Below are positions 7,803 through 16,802 of a DNA stretch of 50,747 nt, in pieces. The stretch's first letter is position 1; every line of letters starts with the position of its first letter. Origin of the DNA: Butyricicoccus sp. (lineage in GTDB: Bacteria > Bacillota > Clostridia > Oscillospirales > Butyricicoccaceae); the NCBI GenBank assembly GCA_017886875.1, contig JAGHIZ010000006.1, positions 1 to 50,747 of the forward strand, in the 5' to 3' direction. The notes under the pieces were generated by a model that was not told where the DNA came from, did not search any database, and saw only the letters and a program-made list of their open reading frames with translations. A program made the translations under genes and the position numbers.

Positions 7803-9743
7803 TTATTCCTCGTTTTCGTTATTAGCTTCGCCAGTTAGCAGAGCACGGATAGAAAGAGAAACCTTTTTCTTCTCATCGTTGATATCAATAATCTTAGCAT
7901 CAACTTCTTCACCAACAGACAGAGTCTCGTCAGCCTTAGCAATACGATGGTCAGCAATTTGAGAAATATGGATTAAACCATCAACACCTGGAACGATTTC
8001 AGCAAATGCACCGAAAGGCATAAACTTCAAGATTTTAACCTTAGCGGTGTCACCAACAGAATACTTAGAAGTGAAGATAGTCCAAGGGTTGTCCTCAGAA
8101 CGCTTGTAACCAAGAGAAATCTTTTTGTTGTCCTTATCAAGAGCGATAACATAAACATGTACCTTATCGCCAATAGCAACAACTTCAGATGGGTGCTTAA
8201 TGCGTCCCCAAGATAGCTCAGAAATATGAATCATGCCATCAACGCCGCCGATATCAACAAATGCACCATAAGAGGTTAGGCTCTTAACAGTACCTTCATA
8301 CTCGTTACCAACTTCGATAGACTCCCAAACCTTCTCAGCAGCAGCCTTACGAGCTTCCTGCTGCAGAGCACGAATAGAGCCAACTACACGCTTACGCTGA
8401 CGGTTAATTTCTGTGATGTAGAAGGACTGCTTAGTTTTAACTAGCTGAGCCATAGACTCGTCCTTTGGAACACCTGTCTGAGAAGCTGGGATAAATACAC
8501 GAACACCAGCTGCAGTAGCAACAACACCACCACGATTTTCTTCAACGATAGTGCCTTCAACTACAGTGTGGTTTTCCTTAGCAGCCTCGATAGTTTCCCA
8601 ACCCTTCATCTGGTCGATACGCTTTTTAGACAGAGATATTAAACCTTCACCATCGTTAACACGGATAACAACAGCCTCGATTTCATCGCCTGGCTTGATA
8701 TGGTCTTCAGCCTTGTAGTTAGGGTCATCGGACAGCTCATCAAGAGGGATATAAGCGGTCTGCTTAGTGCCAAGGTCAACCTGTACTTCGTTCTGGGAAA
8801 TAGAAATTACAGTACCGGTTACTTTTTCTCCATTCTTTATAGACTTAAGGGATTCCTCCAGCATAGCTGCGAAATCTTCATTTTCAAATTTTGTTTCTTC
8901 GCTCATCATGTTACTGACCTCCTTAATTATCCAAGCCGGAGTAGAAGCACCAGCAGTAATACCTACATGGCGTCCGTTAAAACGATTGCAGAAATCCTTA
9001 GAAAGTTCTGATGCATCTTCTATGTAACATACATGAGAGCATAGAGTTTTACTTATTTCGTAGAGTCTTTTTGTATTAGAGCTCTTTTTATCGCCTATTA
9101 CGATAATACAATCTGATTTTCCGGCAAGTAGACGGGCTTCAGCTTGTCGCTCGTCCGTCGCATTACATATTGTATCAAATATTTTGATGTTTGTACACTG
9201 TTTTTTTAGAAAATTCACAGAAATATCCCAAATATTTCGATTGAGAGTGGTTTGACCAACAACGCTTAGAGGCATATCAGATGACAAAAAACCATCTTTA
9301 AAAGCAGTTTTAATAGCGTCTAAATCCTCACAAACAATAGCGTTTTTGCACCAACCAGATATGCCTAAAACTTCAGGGTGACCAGCACTTCCAAGTATCA
9401 AAATATGTCTGTTTTCGCTATACTCTTTTTGAACAATACGGTGTATTTTACAAACAAAAGGGCAGGTTGCATCAGCTATTTTACAATTTTTTTTGTTAAA
9501 AATATCATAGATTTTTTTTGGTACACCATGTGCACGGATAATAATAGTAGAGCCATCTTTTATATCATCTATGTTGTAAGCTGTCTTAATGGACATGGCT
9601 TCAAGACGACTTATTTCATGTTTGTTGTGTATAATCTCTCCATAACAATATATCTGTTTTTCTGTTTGAGAAAGTTTTTCGGCAAGTTCTACTGCACGTT
9701 TTACACCAAAACAGAAACCAGCAGTTTTTGCAACTTCAATCAT
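7803..9743 (-). CDS. ispH: HMBPP reductase fused to ribosomal protein S1 domains (IspH-RpsA)
   Basis: The first 282 residues are 4-hydroxy-3-methylbut-2-enyl diphosphate reductase, the last step of the MEP isoprenoid pathway. The three 4Fe-4S cysteines are C11 (AGFCFGV), C94 (DATCPFV) and C193 (CNATDERQ), with RAHGVP and ASTPAWII motifs. From about 305 four S1 repeats follow, the last two most canonical (TSYGAFVDIGGVDGMIHISE and FMPFGAFAEIVPGVDGLIHISQ). The whole is 646 residues in one frame. Such fusions are well known in Clostridia, where the S1 part probably supplies S1-like mRNA binding on ribosomes. Its ATG overlaps the plsC stop by four bases. This is genuine fusion, not frameshift. Confidence 0.95.
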   Translation of the reverse strand: MIEVAKTAGFCFGVKRAVELAEKLSQTEKQIYCYGEIIHNKHEISRLEAMSIKTAYNIDDIKDGSTIIIRAHGVPKKIYDIFNKKNCKIADATCPFVCKIHRIVQKEYSENRHILILGSAGHPEVLGISGWCKNAIVCEDLDAIKTAFKDGFLSSDMPLSVVGQTTLNRNIWDISVNFLKKQCTNIKIFDTICNATDERQAEARLLAGKSDCIIVIGDKKSSNTKRLYEISKTLCSHVCYIEDASELSKDFCNRFNGRHVGITAGASTPAWIIKEVSNMMSEETKFENEDFAAMLEESLKSIKNGEKVTGTVISISQNEVQVDLGTKQTAYIPLDELSDDPNYKAEDHIKPGDEIEAVVIRVNDGEGLISLSKKRIDQMKGWETIEAAKENHTVVEGTIVEENRGGVVATAAGVRVFIPASQTGVPKDESMAQLVKTKQSFYITEINRQRKRVVGSIRALQQEARKAAAEKVWESIEVGNEYEGTVKSLTSYGAFVDIGGVDGMIHISELSWGRIKHPSEVVAIGDKVHVYVIALDKDNKKISLGYKRSEDNPWTIFTSKYSVGDTAKVKILKFMPFGAFAEIVPGVDGLIHISQIADHRIAKADETLSVGEEVDAKIIDINDEKKKVSLSIRALLTGEANNENEE

Positions 9744-10330
9744 TTTTTAGGTATCTCCTTTTTGAGTGCGTAGATACGTTTTAAGATATCATCTGAAATT
9801 GCATGATAATCTTTAGATGATGTATCAGGATAAAAAGGCTTACCAAAAACCACATATGCATGTGTGCGAAAGCCCTTTTTTTCGGATACATAAACAGGTA
9901 CAATAGGAGCTTTAGTTTTAACAGCAAGCATAGCAGCTCCTTCTTTTGCTTCACCTTCATGAGCATCACGAGTACCTTGAGGAAAGATAAGTAATTTATT
10001 GCCATCTCGCACAGCTTGAAGGGCAGTTTTAATAGCTTTTATATCAGCTCTATTTCTATCAACAGGAAATGCACCAAGCCAAGTGATAAGATTTCCGAAA
10101 TTTTTCTTTTCAAAAAGTTCTTTTTTCGCCATAACACGAATACGGTGTTTATTACCAATACAAGCAGCAACAAGAGGGGGGTCTATAACATCAGAGTGGT
10201 TAGGGCAGATAACACAGCCACCTTCAGGTATATTTTCTCTGCCTATAACTTTAAAACCACAATGCATATGAAATGCTAAACTGATAAAAGGTAGTGCAAG
10301 CCATTGAAATTTAGGTTGAAAAATAGCCAT
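9740..10330 (-). CDS. plsC: 1-acyl-sn-glycerol-3-phosphate acyltransferase
   Basis: The 196-residue PlsC-family enzyme acylates lysophosphatidate to phosphatidate at the membrane. Motif I is NHSDVIDP (NHxxxxD), motif III-like FPQGTRDAHEGEAKEGAA, and motif IV APIVPVYV. A hydrophobic N-terminus (WLALPFISLAFHM) may dip into the membrane. It sits 5 bases after cmk and overlaps ispH by four bases (ATGA), the classic cmk-plsC-ispH order of Clostridia. The length is somewhat short but normal for this subgroup. Confidence 0.92.
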   Translation of the reverse strand: MAIFQPKFQWLALPFISLAFHMHCGFKVIGRENIPEGGCVICPNHSDVIDPPLVAACIGNKHRIRVMAKKELFEKKNFGNLITWLGAFPVDRNRADIKAIKTALQAVRDGNKLLIFPQGTRDAHEGEAKEGAAMLAVKTKAPIVPVYVSEKKGFRTHAYVVFGKPFYPDTSSKDYHAISDDILKRIYALKKEIPKK

Positions 10331-10335
10331 AAAAA

Positions 10336-11022
10336 TTAATCCTCCGCATTTGTGGCATTTTTAATTATATTTATAACAGCATTAATGCTCTGCTGTAAAT
10401 CAAGCTCACTTGTATCTAATAAAATAGCATCATCAGCTTTTTTTAGTGGAGCGAGAGAGCGAGAGGAGTCTTTTTCATCACGCTTACGCATATCATTTAG
10501 CACTTCTTGGGGGGTGGTTTCAATGCCTTTTCCACAAAGCTCAAGGTATCTACGCTCAGCACGTTTTTCATCAGAAGCAGTTAGAAAAATTTTCACCTTA
10601 GCATTTGGTAAAATAACTGTTCCTATGTCACGACCGTCCATTATTACATTATTTTTATTAGCTATATCACGTTGCATATCAAGTAAAAATTCACGAACTT
10701 CAGGGATAACAGAAACTCTTGAAGCAAAAAGTGAGATTTCAGGAGTTCTTATGAGTTCGGATACATCTTCATCATTTAGATATACACGCTGAGCACCATC
10801 AATATATTTAAGCTTTATGCTTATCTCTGGTAAAACAGATATAACTTCATCTGGTGTTAAAGCGTCAAAATTTTTTCTAAATACAGCTAAACCTATTGTA
10901 CGATATAAAGCACCTGTATCAACATAAATAAATCCAAGTGTTTTAGCAGCTGTTTTAGCGATTGTACTTTTACCAGCACCAGAAGGGCCATCAATCGCAA
11001 CTGCAATTTGGTTCATTATCAT
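10336..11022 (-). CDS. cmk: Cytidylate kinase
   Basis: The 228-residue kinase phosphorylates CMP/dCMP with ATP. The P-loop is GPSGAGKST, followed by YVDTGALYRTIGL, the NMP-binding region, and MDGRDIGTVILPNAKVKIFLTAS, all diagnostic for Cmk. A start at 11022 overlaps the preceding stop by four bases; an internal ATG two codons later is a close alternative because it is better spaced from the GGAG. It lies within the HI0933-cmk-plsC-ispH operon. Confidence 0.95.
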   Translation of the reverse strand: MIMNQIAVAIDGPSGAGKSTIAKTAAKTLGFIYVDTGALYRTIGLAVFRKNFDALTPDEVISVLPEISIKLKYIDGAQRVYLNDEDVSELIRTPEISLFASRVSVIPEVREFLLDMQRDIANKNNVIMDGRDIGTVILPNAKVKIFLTASDEKRAERRYLELCGKGIETTPQEVLNDMRKRDEKDSSRSLAPLKKADDAILLDTSELDLQQSINAVINIIKNATNAED

Positions 11023-12266
11023 TCATCTCCGTTTCTTTTAGATGCTGAAATACCAGCTAATCTGCCAGTAGACCAAGCGATTTGAAGATTAAATCCACCT
11101 GTATAAGCATCAACATCTATAACCTCGCCTGCAAAATACAGACCAGTTTTCTTTTTAGATTCCATAGTTTTAGGGTTTATTTCCTTAACATTAACACCTC
11201 CAGTTGTCACAATAGCTTCAGAAATAGGTCTTGCACCAGAAATTTCAACTGGGAAAGCCTTTATAAGTTTGCTAAGTGAAGCTCTTTGAGCCTTAGTAAT
11301 TGAATGAACCTTAGTGTGAGGGTTAATGCCTGCAAACTCAATTATAACAGGGATAAGCTTGCGAGGTAAAAGCTCACAAAGGGCATTTATAAAATCACTA
11401 TTTTTATATTTTTCAAAATCATTTAAAAGACGTTTGTCAAGAGTTTTATCATCTAAAGCGGGTTTAAGGTCTATTAAAATTTTATAATCTTTGCTGCCAA
11501 AGTGACGCATATGAGCGGAAGCAGAAAGCACTAATGGACCAGATACACCAAAATGAGTAAATAACATTTCGCCAAAGTCTTCAAATATTTTTTTATTGTT
11601 TTCAAGTGCGGTTAATCTCACATTTTTAAGCGAAAGCCCCATTAGTTTCTGGCATGTATCGCCCTTTTCAACAAGTGGAACAAGAGAAGGTCTAGGACTT
11701 ACAATCGAATGAGAGAAATTTTTAGCAAAGCGATAACCATCACCAGTAGAGCCGGTAGCAGGATAAGATGCACCACCAGTTGCTATAATAACACGGTCTA
11801 CTGTAAATTGTTTATCATCAGTTTTAATTAAAAAACCATTTTGATGTTCTAAAACATCATTTACAGTATGAAAAACAATTTTTACACCTTGTTTTTTTAC
11901 ATAAGAAAACAAAGCATCAACTATGTCAGAAGCTTTGTCAGATATAGGGAAAACACGGTTTCCACGCTCAGTTTTTAAAGGTACGCCTAACGACTCAAAA
12001 AAATTCATAGTATCTTGAGCGTTAAAGTTACCAAGAGCAGAATATAAAAATCTAGGGTTTACAGGGATATTAGCAAGTATATTAGAAGTTTCACAGTTAT
12101 TTGTCACATTACAGCGACCTTTACCTGTGATATAAATTTTTCTACCAACTTTAGGGTTGGTTTCAAATAACAAAACATCTGCTCCTAAAGAGGCAGCAGT
12201 TCCGGCAGCAATAAGCCCAGCAGCACCAGCACCTATTACCGCAATAGATAATTTTGGCACAGACAA
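11019..12266 (-). CDS. HI0933/YhiN-family FAD-dependent oxidoreductase
   Basis: This 415-residue flavoprotein has a dinucleotide-binding fold at the start (AVIGAGAAGLIAAGTAASLG), the family signature GRKIYITGKGRCNVTNNC, ATGGASYPATGSTGDGYRFA in the middle, and a closing FAD block GLYFAGEVIDVDAYTGGFNLQIAWSTG (two overlapping pieces). The reaction is not established for most members; BaiN-like relatives have been linked to bile-acid dehydroxylation, but this operon position (next to cmk) is that of the housekeeping type. It is first in the operon after a terminator at 12291-12320. Confidence 0.88.
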   Translation of the reverse strand: MSVPKLSIAVIGAGAAGLIAAGTAASLGADVLLFETNPKVGRKIYITGKGRCNVTNNCETSNILANIPVNPRFLYSALGNFNAQDTMNFFESLGVPLKTERGNRVFPISDKASDIVDALFSYVKKQGVKIVFHTVNDVLEHQNGFLIKTDDKQFTVDRVIIATGGASYPATGSTGDGYRFAKNFSHSIVSPRPSLVPLVEKGDTCQKLMGLSLKNVRLTALENNKKIFEDFGEMLFTHFGVSGPLVLSASAHMRHFGSKDYKILIDLKPALDDKTLDKRLLNDFEKYKNSDFINALCELLPRKLIPVIIEFAGINPHTKVHSITKAQRASLSKLIKAFPVEISGARPISEAIVTTGGVNVKEINPKTMESKKKTGLYFAGEVIDVDAYTGGFNLQIAWSTGRLAGISASKRNGDE

Positions 12267-12290
12267 AAATTCTCCTTAAAAATAAAATTA

Positions 12291-12320
12291 GGAAAAGCCA
12301 ATAATTTATTCGACTTTTCC
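12291..12320 (-). terminator. Terminator of the RpiR regulator gene
   Basis: Arms GGAAAAG/CTTTTCC enclose a 16-base interior just downstream of the stop at 12334, followed on the minus strand by TAATTTTATTTTT. It separates rpiR from the HI0933-cmk-plsC-ispH operon. Confidence 0.65.
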
Positions 12321-12333
12321 AAAGTACAAAAAA

Positions 12334-13197
12334 TCATGACTCGTCCATAGTTTCATAGACATTATATTCATTCCAAATAGTTTCAAGCTGATTAAAAGTT
12401 TCTTCAACTTCATCTTGTCTATCCATACTAACTTGAACGATAAGAGCATTAATAACCGAAAGAGGAGCAACAAGAGAGTCAACAAAACTAGCCATATCAC
12501 TTTTAGCTATAAGGGTATAATCAGCATAATTTGCAAGAGGAGATAAACTGGAATCGGTAAGTGCAATAACATTTGCACCATGAGCTTTAGAATATTTCAT
12601 AGCAGCTAAAGTACGCTGAGAATATCTAGGGAAGCTAATGCCGATAAATACATCACCATCACCAATATGAAGTATTTGCTCTAAGATTTCACTTCCGCTA
12701 TTGGTATCAAGGACATAGACATTGCCAAAAAGCAAAGTGAAATAAAAACCCATAAAGCTTGCAAGTGCAGAGGAGGAACGCACACCAAGAATATAAATTC
12801 TTTTAGCTTTTGTTATACAAGAAGCGGATTTTTCAAAAGCTAAATGGTCTAATTCGTCCATAGTCATACGGATTTTTTCTACATCAGCAGTTAAAACCGA
12901 CTCAAGTATATTACGGTTGCCAATTCTGTCTTCAGCGACCTCCATACGCTGAACAGCAGTTAAACGGTTACGAATCATTTCTTGAAGAGCCTTTTGTAAA
13001 TGTGGATATCCGTCATAGCCAAGCTCTGTAGCAAAACGGACAACGGTGGATTCACTGACACCGACAGTAGCACCAAGGCGGTTGGCGGTCATAAAAGCCG
13101 CCTTGTCATAATGTTCGGTTATATAACGTGCAATCAGACGTTGACCTTTAGAAAATTTTGAAAGATTAGTCTGAATTTTAGTCATTAAATCATTCAC
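12334..13197 (-). CDS. MurR/RpiR-family transcriptional regulator
   Basis: The start is taken as GTG at 13197, about nine bases after GGGAGAG; an ATG four codons later is an alternative. The 287-residue protein has an N-terminal HTH_6 domain (about 5-80; MTANRLGATVGVSESTVVRFATELGYDGYP) and a SIS sugar-phosphate-binding domain (about 125-260; YILGVRSSSALASFMGFY and DGDVFIGISFPRYSQRTLA). These proteins sense phosphosugars, often amino-sugar phosphates from the cell wall. It interrupts an otherwise conserved housekeeping cluster and has its own terminator, so it is probably a separate unit; its targets are unknown. Confidence 0.9.
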   Translation of the reverse strand: MNDLMTKIQTNLSKFSKGQRLIARYITEHYDKAAFMTANRLGATVGVSESTVVRFATELGYDGYPHLQKALQEMIRNRLTAVQRMEVAEDRIGNRNILESVLTADVEKIRMTMDELDHLAFEKSASCITKAKRIYILGVRSSSALASFMGFYFTLLFGNVYVLDTNSGSEILEQILHIGDGDVFIGISFPRYSQRTLAAMKYSKAHGANVIALTDSSLSPLANYADYTLIAKSDMASFVDSLVAPLSVINALIVQVSMDRQDEVEETFNQLETIWNEYNVYETMDES

Positions 13198-13291
13198 TCG
13201 TAGATACTCTCCCTCTTATACATTCCTAGTTTATATTTTATAATCTTGACATATAAAATGCAAGAGCTTTAGAAGTATCATTCAAAAAATA

Positions 13292-13999
13292 TTAAAGAGA
13301 GCGTAAATAAGAAATTTCAGATTGTGTTAGTTCACGCCATTTACCAACTGGAAGTGAAGTATCAAGCTTTAAATTACCAACAGAAAGACGTTTTAAACGA
13401 TGAACAGTAAAACCACATTTTTCACACATTTTGCGAATTTGGCGGTTACGTCCTTCATGAATACGAATTTCCAGCCTAGCCTGATTTTCCTTCTGGTTTA
13501 AAATATAAACATCAGCAGGCTTTATTATATAGCCATCAATATCCATAGGCTCAGTGAGCTTTGGTATATTTTCAAGATTACCTCTAACGGTTACAGTGTA
13601 AGTTTTTGTTATTTCATGAGATGGGTGAGTGAGTTTTTGTGTTAATTCACCATCGTTTGTCATAATAAGTAAGCCTTCAGAGTCTACATCAAGTCTACCA
13701 ACAGGGTAAACACGACAGCTACATTTTTTTACAAGCTGAGACACATTTTTTCTACCATGTTCATCTTTCATTGTTGTTACAAATCCACGAGGTTTATAAA
13801 GCATTAAATAGCGTTTTTGTTCTTTTCCGTGCAAAGGCTTGCCATCAACACAAATATGGTCACGAGCAGGGTCAGCATGTGCACCTATAGTTGCTTTTCT
13901 ACCGTTTATAGTAACTTTTCCCTGTTCAATCCAACTTTCAGCAGTTCTTCTGGAGCATAAGCCAGATTGTGCAATTATTTTTTGTACTCTTTCTTTCAT
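13292..13999 (-). CDS. rluB: 23S rRNA pseudouridine synthase, RluB/RsuA family
   Basis: The 235-residue enzyme isomerises a specific uridine in rRNA. An S4 RNA-binding domain leads (QKIIAQSGLCSRRTAESWIEQGKVTINGR). The catalytic domain has YPVGRLDVDSEGLLIMTNDG with catalytic Asp104, and the closing motif EGRNRQIRKMCEKCG. In Firmicutes this gene is found beside scpAB and dacF, as here. The family assignment is firm; whether it modifies the RluB site (23S 2605) is inferred. Confidence 0.92.
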   Translation of the reverse strand: MKERVQKIIAQSGLCSRRTAESWIEQGKVTINGRKATIGAHADPARDHICVDGKPLHGKEQKRYLMLYKPRGFVTTMKDEHGRKNVSQLVKKCSCRVYPVGRLDVDSEGLLIMTNDGELTQKLTHPSHEITKTYTVTVRGNLENIPKLTEPMDIDGYIIKPADVYILNQKENQARLEIRIHEGRNRQIRKMCEKCGFTVHRLKRLSVGNLKLDTSLPVGKWRELTQSEISYLRSL

Positions 14000-14026
14000 T
14001 TAAAAATCCTCACAATCATAAAGTAT

Positions 14027-15112
14027 TTAGAATATAGACAATAATTTTTGTATTATTTTTTCAATAAGAGATAAACTAGGCTGTTGCATAGTTGTTTCTG
14101 ATGAAAAAACCAATTCATCTGTGGCTAAGACTTTATCATTTAAAGTGTAATTTATAGTTCCATAAAATTGCCCTATATGAGCAGGAGCATAAACAAAAGG
14201 TCTGCCTAAAATAGTAAAACTAAGATTGCTTTTCTCATCATCAGTAAGCCAAAGTGTTATATCAGATGAACCAGATAGCTTAACATTGTTTTCTGTGCCA
14301 CCTTGACAGTTAACTTCACCTATAACATCACCGCTTTTTTGAATTACAGTTGGTTTATAAAGCTCAAAAGCACTATCAAGCATGGAAATATGGTCATTCC
14401 AGTCGTCGGGGTCATTTAGAGTTACTGCTATAAGTCTGCGACCATTTTTTTCAGCAGCAGATACTAAACAGCGACCACTTTTTTTAGTAAAACCGGTTTT
14501 AACACCAGTTGAATTTTCATACATTTTTAAAAGCTTGTTATGATTAGTCATAGTGCGAGTGCCAGAAGTATAGGTTTCAGTTGAAACAATCTGTGCAAAA
14601 GTTGGGTTTTGCATGGCATAAGCGGTTAGTTTAGCGAGTTCTAAAGCGGTTGTATGATGAGTTTCAGCATCAAGCCCATTAGGGTTTTCAAAATGAGTGT
14701 TTTCAAGACCAAGTTCCTCAGCTTTATTATTCATTTTATTCACAAATGCATCAAAACCGCCACATTCACCAGCAATAGCTAAAGCGGCATCATTTCCACT
14801 CATAAGCATAAGCCCGTAAAGTGTATCAAGAATAGAAATTTTTTCATTTTCCTTTAGATACATAGATGAGCCTTCGACTAAAGTATACTCCTTTTTAACC
14901 AAATATTCACGCTCTAAATTTCCGTTTTCTATGGCAATTAAAGCAGTCATAATTTTGGTAGTAGAGGCCATTGGTAAAACTTCATTTTCATTTTGAGCAA
15001 AAAGCACAGCACCAGTATCAGCATCAATAACAACTGCACTTTTAGCAGAAATAGCACCGGCAGGAATATAAAATATCTGCAAAAATAACAAGCATATAAA
15101 TAATTTTCGCAT
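14027..15112 (-). CDS. dacF: D-alanyl-D-alanine carboxypeptidase (DacF-type PBP)
   Basis: The ATG at 15112 is chosen because GGAGG lies seven bases before it; an earlier in-frame ATG includes that site. The 361-residue exported protein has a signal peptide (about 1-23) and the three serine-peptidase S11 motifs: Ser50-x-x-Lys53 (STTK), Ser105-Gly-Asn107, and Lys205-Thr-Gly (KTG). A C-terminal PBP5-type beta domain and a final amphipathic segment (SLIEKIIQKLLSIF) for membrane association follow. It trims terminal D-Ala from stem peptides. Position beside ytfJ and scpAB points to the DacF sporulation-linked type. Confidence 0.92.
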   Translation of the reverse strand: MRKLFICLLFLQIFYIPAGAISAKSAVVIDADTGAVLFAQNENEVLPMASTTKIMTALIAIENGNLEREYLVKKEYTLVEGSSMYLKENEKISILDTLYGLMLMSGNDAALAIAGECGGFDAFVNKMNNKAEELGLENTHFENPNGLDAETHHTTALELAKLTAYAMQNPTFAQIVSTETYTSGTRTMTNHNKLLKMYENSTGVKTGFTKKSGRCLVSAAEKNGRRLIAVTLNDPDDWNDHISMLDSAFELYKPTVIQKSGDVIGEVNCQGGTENNVKLSGSSDITLWLTDDEKSNLSFTILGRPFVYAPAHIGQFYGTINYTLNDKVLATDELVFSSETTMQQPSLSLIEKIIQKLLSIF

Positions 15113-15142
15113 GGCATATCCTCCAAGAGTTTGCAAAATATA

Positions 15143-15168
15143 ACCTACTCAAAATTATATGAGTAGGT
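15143..15168 (-). terminator. Stem-loop after ytfJ
   Basis: A 9-bp perfect stem (ACCTACTCA/TGAGTAGGT) with an 8-base loop lies between ytfJ and dacF. The minus-strand T-run after it is weak, so it may attenuate rather than fully stop transcription into dacF. Confidence 0.6.
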
Positions 15169-15200
15169 CAAAAAGGATATACATTAAAAGTATGCTAAAA

Positions 15201-15611
15201 TTATAATAAAGAGTCTTTTTCATCTGTTTTATTTTTATTTTCCATAAAGCTAGAGAATTTATTTATAGCACTAGGAAGCATTTCAACAAGACGGTCAGCC
15301 GTTGTTTCAGCTTGAGCATTAAGAGGAAGAACACGAGCGTCGCCATCGCTTGTTACAACCAGAAAACAAACAGGTGATACAGTGACACCAGCACCGCCAC
15401 CACCACCAAAACAAAGTGGGGAAGTATCTTTTGAGTTTTTAGATTGGAAATCAGTGCCGCCTGTACCAAAACCAAAGGTAACTTTAGATACAGGTATAAT
15501 TGTAGTACCACCAGCTTGAATTGGTTTACCAATAATAGTGTTAACATCTACCATGGATTTAATTTTTTCCATGGTTTCACTCATAAGATTTTTAATAGGG
15601 TGTTCATTCAT
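15201..15611 (-). CDS. ytfJ: Spore protein YtfJ / GerW family
   Basis: The 136-residue protein matches the GerW family: MNEHPIKNLMSETMEKIKSMVDVNTIIG-type N-terminus, GTTIIPVSKVTFGFGTGGTDF, then a glycine-rich GGGGGAGVTVSPVCFLVV block. In Bacillus subtilis YtfJ (GerW) is made in the forespore and is needed for normal germination with some nutrients. It follows DUF2953 by 27 bases, with a GGAGGCGA ribosome site. It strengthens the view that the host forms spores. The charged C-terminus is variable in the family. Confidence 0.92.
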   Translation of the reverse strand: MNEHPIKNLMSETMEKIKSMVDVNTIIGKPIQAGGTTIIPVSKVTFGFGTGGTDFQSKNSKDTSPLCFGGGGGAGVTVSPVCFLVVTSDGDARVLPLNAQAETTADRLVEMLPSAINKFSSFMENKNKTDEKDSLL

Positions 15612-15638
15612 TTATTATCGCCTCCAAAAGATAAAGCA

Positions 15639-16247
15639 TTATTCTGTTTTTTGATAAATTTTAAAAAGCTGTTTATGGTATTTAAAAGCAATCAATAATA
15701 TTTTAATTATTCTTGTATGCCCTATAAAATCAAGTGTAAATTTAGTTTTATTTGAGTCAAAATCAGCATCAAGTATAATAGATTGATTTTTTAGATGAAA
15801 TCCTTTTCTAAGTATAGGAGTAATCATACCACAAATAGAAAAGGCTGTACCAAGCATAATGCCTGTTTTTGCTGCATCATCACTAGCAAAGATAATATTT
15901 AAATATAGCTTGTCAATATACAATTTTTCTTTTAAATCATAGATAATATTTAAAATTAAATCCATATATTTTGAAGAAAAGTCGTCTTTTTCCTCACTTT
16001 GTTCATCTGACTTTGGCTCTTTTTCGGTTTTTTGGGGCTTATATGATTTTTCTTTAGTTTTACCGATAGGATAGAGTTTAATACGCACAAAAAAGATTTT
16101 AAGAGAAACACGAGTATTTTGTTTATCATCACGAGAAACATAAATTGTAGTTTTGCAGAAAAACAATATAAATAATAACGTAAACAGTAATATTAGTAAT
16201 ACCAAGGCTATCCCAAGCACTATTTTTAGGATAAACAAAAGCATCAC
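15639..16247 (-). CDS. DUF2953 membrane protein (YtfI-like)
   Basis: The 202-residue protein has one N-terminal membrane span (MLLFILKIVLGIALVLLILLF, first part of about 1-29), then a beta-type region and a highly charged Lys/Glu/Ser linker (about 58-90), and a C-terminal domain with TGIMLGTAFSICG and DADFDSNKTKFTLDF. This pattern, and its position directly before ytfJ, are those of DUF2953/YtfI proteins, which help YtfJ/GerW function in spores. It overlaps the scpB stop by four bases, so it is translated from the scp transcript. Sequence conservation in this family is low. Confidence 0.8.
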   Translation of the reverse strand: MMLLFILKIVLGIALVLLILLFTLLFILFFCKTTIYVSRDDKQNTRVSLKIFFVRIKLYPIGKTKEKSYKPQKTEKEPKSDEQSEEKDDFSSKYMDLILNIIYDLKEKLYIDKLYLNIIFASDDAAKTGIMLGTAFSICGMITPILRKGFHLKNQSIILDADFDSNKTKFTLDFIGHTRIIKILLIAFKYHKQLFKIYQKTE

Positions 16248-16798
16248 TCCGTTTCGATATTTTCCAATCCTAGCTGTAATTGTTCATCACGTGTAAGTTC
16301 AGGCAGTTCAGGTAGTTCAGATAAACTGGAGATAGAAAATGTTCTTAAAAAAGCATCAGTGGTACAATAAAGTATAGGTTTGCCTATAACATCTAATCGA
16401 CCAGCTTCAGCTATAAGACCTTTTTCAATAAGATTTGATATTGTGCCACCAGAATCAACACCACGAAGTTGTTCAACATAAGCTCTCGTTACAGGTTGAC
16501 GATAAGCAATAATAGTTAAAACCTCAAGAGCAGCAGGAGAGAGCTGAGGAGGTTTACGACTTTCTATTGCACAACGTATAATATCAGCATAATCAGGGCG
16601 GGAACAAAGCTGAGCTTTATCATTTATTCTAAGGAGAGTAAGACCAGAATTTTGACTGTCATAATATTCACTAAGCTCATTAAGAGCACATTCTACTTCA
16701 TTAGCTGATATATTAAGAACGTTAGCAAGTCTTGATATAGCTACAGCATCACCAGAAGCAAATAAAATAGCTTCAATGCTTGCATTTAATGGTTTCAA
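16244..16798 (-). CDS. scpB: Segregation and condensation protein B
   Basis: ScpB pairs with ScpA and SMC to form the condensin that organises and segregates chromosomes. I place the start at the TTG at 16798: GAGAGGAGG lies nine bases before it and it gives MKPLNASIEAILFASGD, the normal ScpB beginning, just 4 bases after the scpA stop. A longer frame from 16861 would overlap scpA without a ribosome site. The 184-residue product has two winged-helix domains, with EVLTIIAYRQPVTRAYVEQLRGVDSGGTI and GRLDVIGKPILYCTT as family signatures (the first in two adjacent pieces). Confidence 0.93.
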   Translation of the reverse strand: MKPLNASIEAILFASGDAVAISRLANVLNISANEVECALNELSEYYDSQNSGLTLLRINDKAQLCSRPDYADIIRCAIESRKPPQLSPAALEVLTIIAYRQPVTRAYVEQLRGVDSGGTISNLIEKGLIAEAGRLDVIGKPILYCTTDAFLRTFSISSLSELPELPELTRDEQLQLGLENIETE

Positions 16799-16802
16799 TA
16801 GA

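Noticed and set aside
7803-9743. Assembly error fusing ispH and rpsA
   Set aside because: The fusion is continuous in frame, and the same IspH-S1 architecture is established in Clostridia.
9378-9773. 131-codon plus-strand open frame opposite ispH
   Set aside because: It lies wholly over the well-conserved IspH coding strand, has no ribosome site and its sequence is hydrophobic low-complexity typical of a shadow frame.
10352-10792. 146-codon plus-strand open frame opposite cmk
   Set aside because: Antisense to a clear cytidylate kinase, Ser/Arg-rich by reverse-codon bias and without a ribosome site.
11019-12266. BaiN bile-acid dehydroxylation enzyme
   Set aside because: It belongs to the same broad flavoprotein family, but it sits in the cmk-plsC-ispH housekeeping operon with no bile-acid genes.
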